From positions 13,866 through 77,865 of the forward strand of contig CAZWDL010000017.1 in assembly GCA_964632995.1 (NCBI GenBank): a stretch of 64,000 bases of DNA. The letters run 5' to 3'. The notes below the pieces were generated by a model. That model was not told where the DNA came from. It saw only the letters and a list, made by a program, of their open reading frames with translations, and did no database searches. This DNA comes from CAZWDL01 sp964632995 (GTDB lineage Bacteria; Bacteroidota; Bacteroidia; Chitinophagales; Saprospiraceae). The position numbers were made by a program, and so were the translations under genes. Numbering within the stretch: position 1 is the stretch's first letter; each line of letters begins with the position of its first letter. This document shows, piece after piece, positions 27,352-35,899 of this stretch.

Positions 27352-27563
27352 GGGCAGGAGGTTTGGTGAATCTTCCTCAGGTTGGAAATCCTGAAGCTGC
27401 GCTTCTATAGCTCATGAAAAGAGGCATTTGTTCAATCTGCTGCGCCGCCTCACATGTCGGGCGGCGCCTTCCAGCCCCCTCCGACTGCGGAACGCGGAAG
27501 CCACTTCCGGAGGCTTATGTCATCATCCGTTGGTTGTTAAAAACTTTGATTCCCTTTTTTGGC

Positions 27564-27591
27564 GGCGAATAAATTCACCGGTACGAGGCAC
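27564..27591. repeat. Short palindromic repeat, family B, copy 2
   Basis: GGCGAATAAATTCACCGG matches the copy at 18477 with one change in the arm, and the following TACGAGGCAC resembles CACAAGGC there. Confidence 0.55.
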
Positions 27592-27719
27592 GGGCAGACA
27601 ACGCTGGCATTCGGAATTTTTTCTAATTTTGGGTTTGCTCGCCCCAAAATTTCTTTTCCATCACTTGAAAGCAAATGACGAAAGACTGTAACGGCCTTGA
27701 ATACGAATCATCATTTATT

Positions 27720-27830
27720 TACAGGTAAAGCCTGTGTTACATACTGGCTGAATTATTTATTTACAGGCTAAAGCCTGTGTTACATACAGGCTAAAGCCTG
27801 TGTTACATACAGGCTAAAGCCTGTGCTACA
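27720..27830. repeat. 23-bp tandem palindromic array
   Basis: ACAGGCTAAAGCCTGTGTTACAT starts at 27763, 27786 and 27809, an exact 23-bp period; a degenerate copy lacking one C starts at 27721. Each unit contains the hairpin ACAGGCTAAAGCCTGT. There are no spacers, so it is not a CRISPR array. The last unit ends 20 bases before the start codon of the BNR-repeat gene. Confidence 0.85.
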
Positions 27831-27850
27831 ACAACAAACACTCCTAACTT

Positions 27851-30800
27851 ATGAAGCTCAAATTCTTATTCACCTTATCCGGGCTGCTGGCGTTATTGTG
27901 CACGCTGCCGGCCCAGACGGTCAACCTCGATCACTTCGAGGGGATCAAACCGCGCAGCATCGGCCCGGCGGGCATGAGCGGGCGCGTGACGTCCATCGAT
28001 GCGGTGGTCAGCAACCCCGATATTATTTACATCGGCTCCGCTTCCGGCGGCGTGTGGAAGAGCGTCAGCGGCGGCATCGACTGGGAGCCCATCTTCGATG
28101 ATCAGCCCGTGCAGTCGATCGGCGCGGTGGCGATTAACCAGCGTATCCCCGACATCGTGTGGGTGGGCACCGGCGAGGGCAACCCCCGCAACTCACAGAA
28201 CTCGGGTATCGGCATCTTCCGCAGCCTCGACGGGGGCGATACCTGGGAGCACATGGGACTGGAAGAGACGAAAGTCATCCACCGCATCCTCCTCCACCCC
28301 GATGATCCCAATACGCTCTACGTGGGCGCGCTGGGCTCACCCTGGGGGCCCAACGAAGAGCGCGGCGTGTTCAAAACCACCGACGGGGGCAAAACCTGGA
28401 ACAAAATCCTCTACGTCAATGACGAAACGGGGGCAGCCGACCTGGTCATGGACCCCACCAATCCCAACAAACTCATCGCCGCCATGTGGGAACACGGCCG
28501 CAAACCCTGGACCTTCAACTCCGGCGGCTCCGGCTCCGGCCTTTACGTCACCCACGACGGCGGGGAAAACTGGAAGGAGCTCACCCCTAAGGATGGTTTG
28601 CCGGAAGGCGAACTCGGCCGTATCGGGCTGGCCATCGCACCCTCCAAGCCGAATATCATCTACGCGCTGGTAGAGGCGAAGGAGAATGCGCTGTACAAAT
28701 CGTTCGACGGCGGCAAGACCTTCCAAAAATGGTCGACCGACGACGATATCGGCAACCGGCCCTTCTACTACTCCGACATCTTTGTCGATCCGCAGAACGA
28801 AAACCGGGTATACAGCCTCTATTCGCTGGTGTCGAAGAGCGAGGACGGCGGCAAGGACTGGGACGTCTTCCTGCGCTACTACGAGGGCGTACACCCCGAC
28901 CACCACGCGCTGTGGATTCACCCCGAGAATTCCGACCTCATCATGAACGGCAACGACGGCGGCTTCTACCTGACGCGTGACCGCGGGCAGAGCTGGCAAT
29001 TTGCCGAAAACCTGCCCCTCGGCCAATTCTACCATGTCGACTACGACATGGACATCCCCTATAACATCGGCGGCGGCATGCAGGACAACGGCTCCTGGGT
29101 CGGGCAGGCCTACGTGTGGGAGGCAGGCGGCATCCGCAACGCCAACTGGCAGGAAATCTTCTTCGGCGACGGCTTCGACGTCTCCTTCCAGCCCGACAAT
29201 AACCGCTACGCCTACGCCATGTCGCAGGGCGGCAACCTGGGGCGGGTCGACCGGCAGACCGGGAAGACCAAATACCTGCGGCCCGTCCATCCGGAAGGCG
29301 GTGAGCTTCGTTTCAACTGGAACGCTGCTTTTGCGCAAAGCCCCGACGAGGCCTGCACCATCTACTACGGCAGCCAGTACGTGCACAAGAGCACCGACTG
29401 CGGCGACAGCTGGATGATCATCTCGCCCGATCTGACGACCGATGACACCCTCAAGCAGCAACAGGCCCGCAGCGGCGGTCTGACGATCGACGATACCGAA
29501 GCCGAAAATCACACCACCATCCTGGCCATCGCCCCCAGCCCGGTGGACGAGAACATCATCTGGGTAGGCACCGACGACGGCAACCTGCAGATCACCCGCG
29601 ACGGCGGCGAGAACTGGACGAATGTGGCGGACCGCATTCCCGGCTTCAGCGCCGGCTCCTGGATTCCCTTCGTCGAGGTGTCAAAACGCAACCGCGGCGA
29701 GGCCTTCGTCATCGTCAACGACTACCGCCGTAACGACTGGCAGCCGATGGCCTACCATACGACCGATTTCGGCCAGAGCTGGACCCGCATCGTCGACGAA
29801 ACCGACGCCGGCGGCCCCGCCCTGGCCATCGTGCAGGACCCCGTAGAGCCCAACCTGCTCTTCCTGGGTACCGACCACGGCCTGTACTTCTCCATCGACG
29901 GCGCCGATAGCTGGACCAAGTGGGACAAAGGCTACCCCTCCGTCCCGACGATAGACCTGAAAATACATCCGCGCGAACACGACCTGATCATCGGCACCTT
30001 CGGCCGCTCCTTCTGGATTCTGGACGACATCCGGCCGCTGCGCGAACTGGCCGCCACGCAGGGCAAAGTGCTCGACGGACCCTTCGCCGCCTTCGACGCA
30101 CCCGACGCCTACCTGGCGGAGTACAAATCGTACCAGGGCACGCGCTTCGCCGCCGATGCGATCTACAGCGGGGAGAACCGGCCCTACGGCGCCTTACTCA
30201 CCCTGTGGGTGAATCCGACGTGGGAAACGGGTGAAGAAGAGGCGGAAGCCGCAAACGGAGATGAAAAGCCGAAAGCGAAGAAGCGTCCTGAAAAGGTCAA
30301 AGTACAGGTCGTGGACATGGAAGGCGACACCATCCGTACCTTTACCGAAAAGGTGGACACCGGCATGGTGCGCATTAGCTGGAATCTGCGCCGCGACGGC
30401 ATCAGCTATCCCACGTGGCGCCCCGAGCGCCCGGATGCCGATCCACCAAGCGGCCCCGAAGTGCTGCCCGGCACCTATAAGCTGGTGCTGAGCTACGGCG
30501 ACCATAAGGACTCCACGGAGGTGACCGTAAATACCGATCCGCGCCTGGAGATCAGCAAAGCCGACCTGATGGCGAAGATGGAGGTATACGACGAGTTTGC
30601 CGGTCTGGTGGAAAAAGGCGACAAAGCCTGGAAGCAACTGCAGAACGTCCGCAAAACCATCAAGCTGGTAGACGAGGCGCTGGTCAATGCGCCCGACTCG
30701 GTGAAGCAGGCTATCGCCAAACAGGGTAAGGAACTGATCAAACAGATCGACGAGCTGGAGAAACTGTACATGATGCCGGAAGGGCTGAAAGGCATACAGC

Positions 30801-31039
30801 GCTCCAGCGATAACCTGGTCGGCGCCTATTACCTGGCCTCCCGCTACCTCAGCGCTTCCGACGGCGCCCCCAACCAGGCGGCGCAGATCATGCTGAACAA
30901 AGCCAAGGAGGAAACGGCGGAGGTGGTCGGACAGGTGAATGCTTTCTTTGAAGAAGATTTTGCCAAATACCGCGAAGCGGTGGAAGCGGTGCAGATGTCG
31001 CTGTTTAAGGCTTACGAGCCGGTGACGGTTGGTGAGTAG
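27851..31039 (+). CDS. Secreted sortilin/BNR-repeat (VPS10-like) protein
   Basis: A 1,062-residue exported protein with signal peptide MKLKFLFTLSGLLALLCTLPAQ. Residues about 30-750 are beta-propellers with many Asp-box repeats: SLDGGDTW, TTDGGKTW, THDGGENW, SFDGGKTF, TRDRGQSW, STDCGDSW, TRDGGENW and SIDGADSW. Such proteins are often labelled glycosyl hydrolase, but no catalytic set is visible. Residues about 760-900 form a beta domain with a Lys/Glu-rich insert (about 798-815), and the last 150 residues are helical. The family is abundant in Saprospiria; function is unproven. It is followed by a strong terminator at 31057. Confidence 0.85.
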   Translation: MKLKFLFTLSGLLALLCTLPAQTVNLDHFEGIKPRSIGPAGMSGRVTSIDAVVSNPDIIYIGSASGGVWKSVSGGIDWEPIFDDQPVQSIGAVAINQRIPDIVWVGTGEGNPRNSQNSGIGIFRSLDGGDTWEHMGLEETKVIHRILLHPDDPNTLYVGALGSPWGPNEERGVFKTTDGGKTWNKILYVNDETGAADLVMDPTNPNKLIAAMWEHGRKPWTFNSGGSGSGLYVTHDGGENWKELTPKDGLPEGELGRIGLAIAPSKPNIIYALVEAKENALYKSFDGGKTFQKWSTDDDIGNRPFYYSDIFVDPQNENRVYSLYSLVSKSEDGGKDWDVFLRYYEGVHPDHHALWIHPENSDLIMNGNDGGFYLTRDRGQSWQFAENLPLGQFYHVDYDMDIPYNIGGGMQDNGSWVGQAYVWEAGGIRNANWQEIFFGDGFDVSFQPDNNRYAYAMSQGGNLGRVDRQTGKTKYLRPVHPEGGELRFNWNAAFAQSPDEACTIYYGSQYVHKSTDCGDSWMIISPDLTTDDTLKQQQARSGGLTIDDTEAENHTTILAIAPSPVDENIIWVGTDDGNLQITRDGGENWTNVADRIPGFSAGSWIPFVEVSKRNRGEAFVIVNDYRRNDWQPMAYHTTDFGQSWTRIVDETDAGGPALAIVQDPVEPNLLFLGTDHGLYFSIDGADSWTKWDKGYPSVPTIDLKIHPREHDLIIGTFGRSFWILDDIRPLRELAATQGKVLDGPFAAFDAPDAYLAEYKSYQGTRFAADAIYSGENRPYGALLTLWVNPTWETGEEEAEAANGDEKPKAKKRPEKVKVQVVDMEGDTIRTFTEKVDTGMVRISWNLRRDGISYPTWRPERPDADPPSGPEVLPGTYKLVLSYGDHKDSTEVTVNTDPRLEISKADLMAKMEVYDEFAGLVEKGDKAWKQLQNVRKTIKLVDEALVNAPDSVKQAIAKQGKELIKQIDELEKLYMMPEGLKGIQRSSDNLVGAYYLASRYLSASDGAPNQAAQIMLNKAKEETAEVVGQVNAFFEEDFAKYREAVEAVQMSLFKAYEPVTVGE

Positions 31040-31056
31040 TTGGTAGAAAGTAGAGG

Positions 31057-31099
31057 GTAGAGGGACGATTGAAGTGCATCCGTCCCTCTACTCTTTTTT
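31057..31099 (+). terminator. Rho-independent terminator built from a heptad repeat
   Basis: GTAGAGG GTAGAGG GAC gives the left arm; TAGAGGGACG (31058-31067) pairs perfectly with CGTCCCTCTA (31081-31090), plus G57-C91, with a 13-base loop and a T7 tract. It ends the BNR-repeat gene 18 bases after its stop codon. Confidence 0.8.
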
Positions 31100-31110
31100 T
31101 CACTCTGATA

Positions 31111-31142
31111 CGTTTACGAAACCTCCAAAGGTTTCGTAAACG
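31111..31142. terminator. 14-bp perfect stem-loop between convergent genes
   Basis: CGTTTACGAAACCT-CCAA-AGGTTTCGTAAACG is a perfect 14-bp stem with a 4-base loop, four bases beyond the stop codon of the minus-strand peptidase gene. It lacks a T-tract on the minus strand; it may still stop transcription or protect the mRNA end, or be a REP-like repeat. Confidence 0.6.
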
Positions 31143-31146
31143 GAAG

Positions 31147-32613
31147 TCACCGCGCCTGCTCCAACACCTGTCGCAGGGCTCCTCTGTCCCGCAGATCATA
31201 TAGAAACCCGTTCACGACCACGTAGTGGTACTCGCCGTTTTTTTGCAGTAGCAGGGAAGGATTTCCGCCCAGTTGCACCTGCCGTTCCGCGGCCTTGAAG
31301 TCTTTGAGCAGGCGGATGGGCAGGGTGTGGAAGCGGTTGTCCTGCGGCCAGTTTTCGATGAAGAAATCGGTATAGCCCTGGTTGAGCAGGGAGAGGATAT
31401 CCAGCCGGCGGAGGTCGTCGACGTCTTCCAGCACATCGTGATAGATTTTGCCGGGCACGGCGCGGTAGCCTTCAGCGTCCAGTTCGTTGAAGGCCCAGGA
31501 GGTGGACAGGTCGCCGATGTCGGTGATGTTGCCTTCCCAGTAAAAGAAGCGGTGGCGGTCGTATTCCATTTCCAGGCGTTTGAAGGCGATATCCACTTTG
31601 TACCACTTCCCTTCCTCTTCAATTTCCACGCCTTGGATCATGAGATCGTCGAAGGCGCCGTAGTTGTTGAAGGGGATATCGTTGTAGCCGGCGATGTCCG
31701 TACCCTGATATTTCCGGTTGGCGATCATATCGAAGGAAGAAAGCAAGGCGACGAAGTTGAGACGGCGTAGCAATTGCTTTTCGGGATCACCGACATAGCC
31801 GCCCGTTTCGATGAGGATGGTGCTGGTTCCCCACTTTTGAATATTGTCGCCGAAGGCGCGCGGTTCGAAGGCATCGGAGTATTTGCCTACCTGGCCGGGG
31901 ATATAAGCCTGGATCACCTCGTTCATTCCGGCGATGAGCTTCATGGCGTTGCCGCGCACGGTGTTGACTTCCTTTTTATAATTATAGGCCGGCGCCAAAA
32001 AAGAAATCGAGGCCTGCTTTTTATCCCTTCCCACGGCGTAGTAGCGGCTCTGATCGTGCAGGTTGAAGCCCCAATCGGCGTCCGTCTCGTCACGGATGCG
32101 CTTGAGGAGCTGCGCTTCCGGGCTGGTGAGGCGCAGGGCGTCGCGATTGAGGTCGATCCCCAGGACGTTGCGGCGCTGGAAGCGCTCGGCGCCGTCGGGG
32201 TTGAGCATGGGAACGAAGTAGAGGGTCAACTTGCTGAGGATGTCGCGCCGATAATCGTCGAAGCCGTCGCCGGAAGCCTGGAAAAAGCGGAAGATATCCA
32301 TCAGCGCCATGGTGGCGGTGGGCTCGTCGCCGTGCATCTGCGACCACATGAGCACGGTGGTCGGTCCGTTGCCGAGCTTCACCTGATAAATTTCGCGTCC
32401 CTCGACTGAGTGGCCGGCTTCCCGGACCTCGAAAGGCGCCGGTAAGGCGCGTATGACAGGGGCGATGTCGGCGTGTTTGAAGCGCCGGTCTTTAATGACA
32501 GGTTCTCTGTAATTATCGTGGGCGGTATAAAAGCGCTGATGCAGCTGGGCATTCGTCGGAATAGTCGCCAGCAGGATAAGCACCAGCAGGGAAATCAATC
32601 TTTCTTTGATCAT
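31147..32613 (-). CDS. M14 zinc carboxypeptidase, exported
   Basis: A 488-residue protein from the MIKERLISLL start at 32611-32613; the longer frame begins inside a heptad repeat and reads nonsense (AGYWWASTQH), so it is rejected. A signal peptide precedes the catalytic domain. Zinc ligands His94 and Glu97 lie in SQMHGDEPTA, the third His186 in FNLHDQ, the substrate segment is LNPDGAERFQRRNVLGIDLNRD (core 138-158), and Glu269 in ILIETGG fits the general base. Family members cleave C-terminal residues or amide bonds of peptides. The gene follows the arabinofuranosidase gene on the same strand. Confidence 0.9.
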   Translation of the reverse strand: MIKERLISLLVLILLATIPTNAQLHQRFYTAHDNYREPVIKDRRFKHADIAPVIRALPAPFEVREAGHSVEGREIYQVKLGNGPTTVLMWSQMHGDEPTATMALMDIFRFFQASGDGFDDYRRDILSKLTLYFVPMLNPDGAERFQRRNVLGIDLNRDALRLTSPEAQLLKRIRDETDADWGFNLHDQSRYYAVGRDKKQASISFLAPAYNYKKEVNTVRGNAMKLIAGMNEVIQAYIPGQVGKYSDAFEPRAFGDNIQKWGTSTILIETGGYVGDPEKQLLRRLNFVALLSSFDMIANRKYQGTDIAGYNDIPFNNYGAFDDLMIQGVEIEEEGKWYKVDIAFKRLEMEYDRHRFFYWEGNITDIGDLSTSWAFNELDAEGYRAVPGKIYHDVLEDVDDLRRLDILSLLNQGYTDFFIENWPQDNRFHTLPIRLLKDFKAAERQVQLGGNPSLLLQKNGEYHYVVVNGFLYDLRDRGALRQVLEQAR

Positions 32614-32668
32614 GGCACACCGGTTTTTGCATGTGAGGGGAAAGATACTACAAATGTGGGAAAGGGGG

Positions 32669-32716
32669 TAGAGGTGCTGGGTGCTGGCCCACCAGTATCC
32701 AGCATCCAGTATCACT
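32669..32716. repeat. Heptad-repeat hairpin between two minus-strand genes
   Basis: GTGCTGG GTGCTGG on one side and TATCCAG CATCCAG TATCAC on the other are both 7-bp periodic and largely complementary (with G-T pairs), separated by CCCACC. The stop codon of the GH51 gene (32712-32714) is inside the repeat. Confidence 0.6.
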
Positions 32717-34253
32717 TCAACTCAAACACCACCACCGAAAAGGGCGGCACCGTTGCCTCCAGCGTATTCCCGGCTGCTTTGAACTGTTCGAATACAGCGG
32801 GTTTTACGCGTTCGGGCTCTTCAAAAGTGTTGTGGTCCTGGACGCCGGCCGAGGTCAGGATTTGGGCTTCCGCTGAGGAAAAGGACATACCCCGCAAATC
32901 AATTGAAATGGTTTTCGACGCTTTGGCATCGATATTAACGACAGAAACATGCACCGCTCCCGCATTGTCTTTCGAAGCGGAGACGGAGAATGCTGGTAAG
33001 CTTTCATCCCCCAGCTCATAGGTTTCGGTTTCTACTTGCACCGGCAACATCAGCGCGTCCTGGTGGACATTATACATTTTCATGACGTGGTAGGTAGGCG
33101 TCAGCAACATCTTTTCCTCATCGGTGAGAATGACGGCCTGCAGGACGTTGACAGTCTGAGCCAGGTTGGCCATTTTGACGCGGTCGCAGTGATTGTTGAA
33201 AATGTTGAGCGTGACCCCGGCAATCATGGCGTCGCGCATGGTATTTTGCTGGTAGAGGAAGCCGGGATTCGTGCCCGATTCCACATCGTACCAGCCGCCC
33301 CATTCGTCGACGATCAGGGCGATGCGCTTCCGTGGGTCGTATTTGTCCATGATGGTAGTGTGGCGATGCACCAGCTCTTCCATGTGCAGGGCCCGCTTCA
33401 GAATGGTGAAGTACTGCTGTTCCGAAAAGCCAGTAGCCGGTCCTTTGTTGTTCCAGTCGATCACCGAGTAGTGGTGCAGCGCTACGCCGTCGAGCATGTT
33501 GTGGGGGATATCGCGCATCATCACTTCCGTCCAGTGGTAGTCGCCCGAGCTGGCGCCGGAGGCGATGCGGTAGAAGCTGCCGCTGTTGGTCCAGTCGCTC
33601 ATGAAGGTGGCGTACTGGCGGTAAATGTTAGCGTAATATTCCGCGGTCATATTGCCGCCGCAACCCCACATTTCGTTGCCGACGCCCCAGTATTTCACGC
33701 TCCAGGGTTCCTCCCGGCCGTTTTTTCTTCTCAGGTCGGCCATCGGGCTGGTTCCGCCGTGATTGACGTACTGAATCCAGTCGGCGAGCTCCTGCACCGT
33801 GCCGCTGCCGACGTTGGCCGACAGGTAGGGCTCGGCTTCCAGCCACTCGCACATATTCAGGAATTCGTGGGTTCCGAAGCTGTTGTCTTCCGTCACCCCA
33901 CCCCACCAGGTATTGACGATGGTGGGCCGCTCGGATTTGGGGCCGATGCCGTCCTTCCAATGATAGGTATCCGCGAAGCAGCCGCCGGGCCAGCGCAGGT
34001 TGGGAATTTTCATTTCTTTCAGGGCTTCGATGACATCGGTGCGCACGCCGGCGCGGTTGGGAATGAGTGTATTATCTTCCCCTACGTAAAAACCGCCGTA
34101 GATGCAGCGGCCGAGGTGCTCGGAAAAGTGGCCATAGATGTGCCGGCTGATGCTGTCTTTTCCGAGGTCGGCGTTGATAACGGCGGTGTTCTGGGTGTGA
34201 AGTTGAAGGAAAGATAAAAGAAACAGAATGAGCAGGAGGAGCTGGTTTTTCAT
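32712..34253 (-). CDS. GH51 alpha-L-arabinofuranosidase
   Basis: A 513-residue exported enzyme starting at MKNQLLLL (34251-34253) with a signal peptide ending near LHTQN; an upstream Met is only nine codons away and lies close to the assembly gap. It is a GH51 TIM barrel: YGHFSEHLGRCIYGG (about 40-54), LRWPGGCFADTYHWKDG (about 86-102), acid/base Glu194 in GVGNEMWGCGG and nucleophile Glu317 in LIVDEWGGWYD. The C-terminal beta-sandwich is present. It releases L-arabinose from arabinan or arabinoxylan side chains. Upstream sequence, and so any operon partner, is lost in the gap at 34283. Confidence 0.93.
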   Translation of the reverse strand: MKNQLLLLILFLLSFLQLHTQNTAVINADLGKDSISRHIYGHFSEHLGRCIYGGFYVGEDNTLIPNRAGVRTDVIEALKEMKIPNLRWPGGCFADTYHWKDGIGPKSERPTIVNTWWGGVTEDNSFGTHEFLNMCEWLEAEPYLSANVGSGTVQELADWIQYVNHGGTSPMADLRRKNGREEPWSVKYWGVGNEMWGCGGNMTAEYYANIYRQYATFMSDWTNSGSFYRIASGASSGDYHWTEVMMRDIPHNMLDGVALHHYSVIDWNNKGPATGFSEQQYFTILKRALHMEELVHRHTTIMDKYDPRKRIALIVDEWGGWYDVESGTNPGFLYQQNTMRDAMIAGVTLNIFNNHCDRVKMANLAQTVNVLQAVILTDEEKMLLTPTYHVMKMYNVHQDALMLPVQVETETYELGDESLPAFSVSASKDNAGAVHVSVVNIDAKASKTISIDLRGMSFSSAEAQILTSAGVQDHNTFEEPERVKPAVFEQFKAAGNTLEATVPPFSVVVFELK

Positions 34254-34282
34254 CAGTTTAAAAGCTTCCCGGATACACAAAA

Positions 34283-34292
34283 NNNNNNNNNN
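34283..34292. other. Assembly gap (ten N)
   Basis: A run of ten N joins two contigs; the true distance is unknown. It cuts the 3' end of an SDR gene and the 5' region of the GH51 gene. Reading straight through it is meaningless. Confidence 0.98.
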
Positions 34293-34681
34293 ACCATCGA
34301 CCGCGCCACCGCTTTCAGGCAGTAAAAGGCGCCGGTCAGGTTCGTACGGACGACCTGCTCCCAGTGGTCCAGTGGTAAATCTTCCAAAGGTACGCCCGGC
34401 GCGGTGATCCCGGCATTATTGAACAGCAGATCCAACCTCCCGAACGCTTCCCTGGTTTTGGCGAATAAAGCCTTTACAGATTCCGGTCTGGTTACGTCCG
34501 TCGGTACCGCCAGCGCATGGGAGCGATTCTTCTTCGCGGCTTCGGCGGTTGCCTCCAGCGCTTCCCGCCGGCGCCCCGTCAGGACCACTGCGTAGCCTTT
34601 TTCCAGCAGTCCCAGAGCTGCAGCCCTGCCGATGCCCGAACCGGCGCCCGTAACGATCGCGATCTGCCTGTCTGAATTCAT
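34293..34681 (-). CDS. Short-chain dehydrogenase, truncated by the assembly gap
   Basis: The first 129 residues of a classical SDR. VTGAGSGIG (about 10-18) is the cofactor motif, TGRRREAL follows strand 2 and favours NADP through its arginines, and FNNAGI (about 87-92) is the structural motif. The chain reaches the start of helix 5 (AVARSM) and is lost before the catalytic Ser and Tyr-x3-Lys. Truncation is due to missing sequence, not mutation. The start lies 24 bp beyond the stop codon of the DenD-like gene, so the two are probably co-transcribed in a sugar-acid pathway. Confidence 0.85.
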
Positions 34682-34705
34682 GATTTCAAGTTTTAGTAAC
34701 GGTTT

Positions 34706-35677
34706 TCACGCCAATTCTTCATCGATAAATGCTGTAATAACCTCCTCAATAGATTCATCCTTCTGGAACCCCATCGCGAGCGCCCGTTGGGGAACAAAAT
34801 GCACCGGCCAGGTCATAACGATGCTTTGAATGAACGGGTCCGGCTGCCAGTCGATCAATTCAACCGTTTCTCTGCCGGCTATGGCTTCCAGCGTCATGAC
34901 CATCTCCTCTACTGAAGTGCTAAGCCCCGGTAAAGTGACGATCCGGCTGGAACCGAAAGCTTCGGCGGGTAACTGAGCAGCGTGGATAAAGTTTCGGATC
35001 ACCTTTCGAGGGGAGAGTATCCAGATTTTGGTATCCCGGCTTACCGGGCAACTGGCTCTTCGTTTTTGTAAGGGCTCCCGGATGATGGAACTGGCAAAAG
35101 AAGAAGTAGCCGCATTGGGTTTTCCGGGCCGCACTACAACGGTCGGAAGCCGCAATACGCGACCGTTCACGAAACCTCTCCGGCTGTAGTCGTTGATCAG
35201 TAGTTCTGCTATTGCTTTTTGGGTGCCGTATGAACTCTGCGGCACCGGCGCCGTGTAGTCGTAAACCGTTTCGATCCATTCCCCTCCGAAAACGGCGCCG
35301 CCGCTGGCGAATACCAGCACCGGTTTCGCCTTCAACTCCCGGCATATTTCGAGCAGCTGGAGCGTAGTGTGCAGGTTGACCTCCATGCCCAGGTCAAAAT
35401 TCTTTTCCGCCTCCCCACTGACAACGGCCGCCAGGTGGAAAATGACGTCCGGTGCGGGTTGGAGTAAGGATCGCATGAACTTCCCGTCGCGAATATCCTC
35501 TTTCACTATTTTCAGTCGTTCATCATCAGGCAAATCGGCCTGAGTTTTATCGAAAACGACCAGCCTGGTAACCTCCTGGGGCGACTGCCCGTCGAGGGCA
35601 AGCACTCCTTCCTTCAATAATTTTAATGCCAGCTTTTTGCCTAAAAAACCCGCACCGCCGGTGATAAGAATGCGCAT
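34706..35677 (-). CDS. denD: D-erythronate dehydrogenase-like NAD-dependent enzyme
   Basis: A 323-residue extended SDR. The Rossmann motif GGAGFLG is at 7-13, HLAAVVSGEAE (81-91) is typical of the DenD group, and the catalytic set is Ser125 (FASGGAVFG), Tyr150 and Lys154 (SSYGTQKAIAELL). VRLPTVVVRPGKPN-like wording (LRLPTVVVRPGKPNAA) and SFASSIIREPL are also DenD features. DenD oxidises D-erythronate or related C4 acid sugars at C2, the first step before OtnI/OtnK/OtnC-type enzymes, none of which is visible here; they could lie in the gap. The neighbouring SDR genes support sugar-acid metabolism. Confidence 0.8.
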   Translation of the reverse strand: MRILITGGAGFLGKKLALKLLKEGVLALDGQSPQEVTRLVVFDKTQADLPDDERLKIVKEDIRDGKFMRSLLQPAPDVIFHLAAVVSGEAEKNFDLGMEVNLHTTLQLLEICRELKAKPVLVFASGGAVFGGEWIETVYDYTAPVPQSSYGTQKAIAELLINDYSRRGFVNGRVLRLPTVVVRPGKPNAATSSFASSIIREPLQKRRASCPVSRDTKIWILSPRKVIRNFIHAAQLPAEAFGSSRIVTLPGLSTSVEEMVMTLEAIAGRETVELIDWQPDPFIQSIVMTWPVHFVPQRALAMGFQKDESIEEVITAFIDEELA

Positions 35678-35717
35678 AGGTACGATTAAAATTTATGGCA
35701 ATTCGCGAATTTGCCCG

Positions 35718-35799
35718 GTAGAGAGTAGATGGATTTGGGTAGAGAGATCGTTCAGTCCGGTGGCTGTCATCTCTATACCCTCTACCCTTATCTCTCTAC
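35718..35799. repeat. Long heptad-repeat hairpin
   Basis: GTAGAGAGTAGATGG...GGGTAGAGAGAT pairs with ATCTCTATACCC...CTCTCTAC across 82 bp with few mismatches; the arms are 7-bp periodic (GTAGAGA, GTAGATG; TATACCC, TCTACCC). It lies between the SDR stop codon and the denD start. A perfect ATTCGCGAAT sits just before it. Confidence 0.65.
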
Positions 35800-35899
35800 T
35801 AATTAATATGGCAACCTAAAGCAAAATTTAGTCATTATAAATTCTAAAATGGAGTTCTGCATCCCGTTTTTTCCGCCTTCCCATTTCTCATTTCCCACT

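Larger units (their letters stand above)
27352..27850. other. Gene-free region with several repeats
   Basis: Holds the second GGCATTTGTTCAATC copy (27423-27437), a GCGCCGCC/GGCGGCGC hairpin (27442-27467), family B copy 2 (27564-27591) and the 23-bp tandem array directly before the next gene. No ORF and no clear promoter box were found. Confidence 0.5.

Noticed and set aside
27720..27830. Possible CRISPR array
   Set aside because: Units are adjacent with a 23-bp period and no unique spacers; no cas genes are present.
32614..32715. 34-codon N-terminal extension of the M14 peptidase
   Set aside because: It translates the heptad repeat; the signal peptide starts at 32613.
34253..34681. Continuous reading of the SDR through the N run to 34253
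   Set aside because: The frame across ten N is arbitrary, and the residues after the gap (FCVSGKLLN) belong to the other contig.
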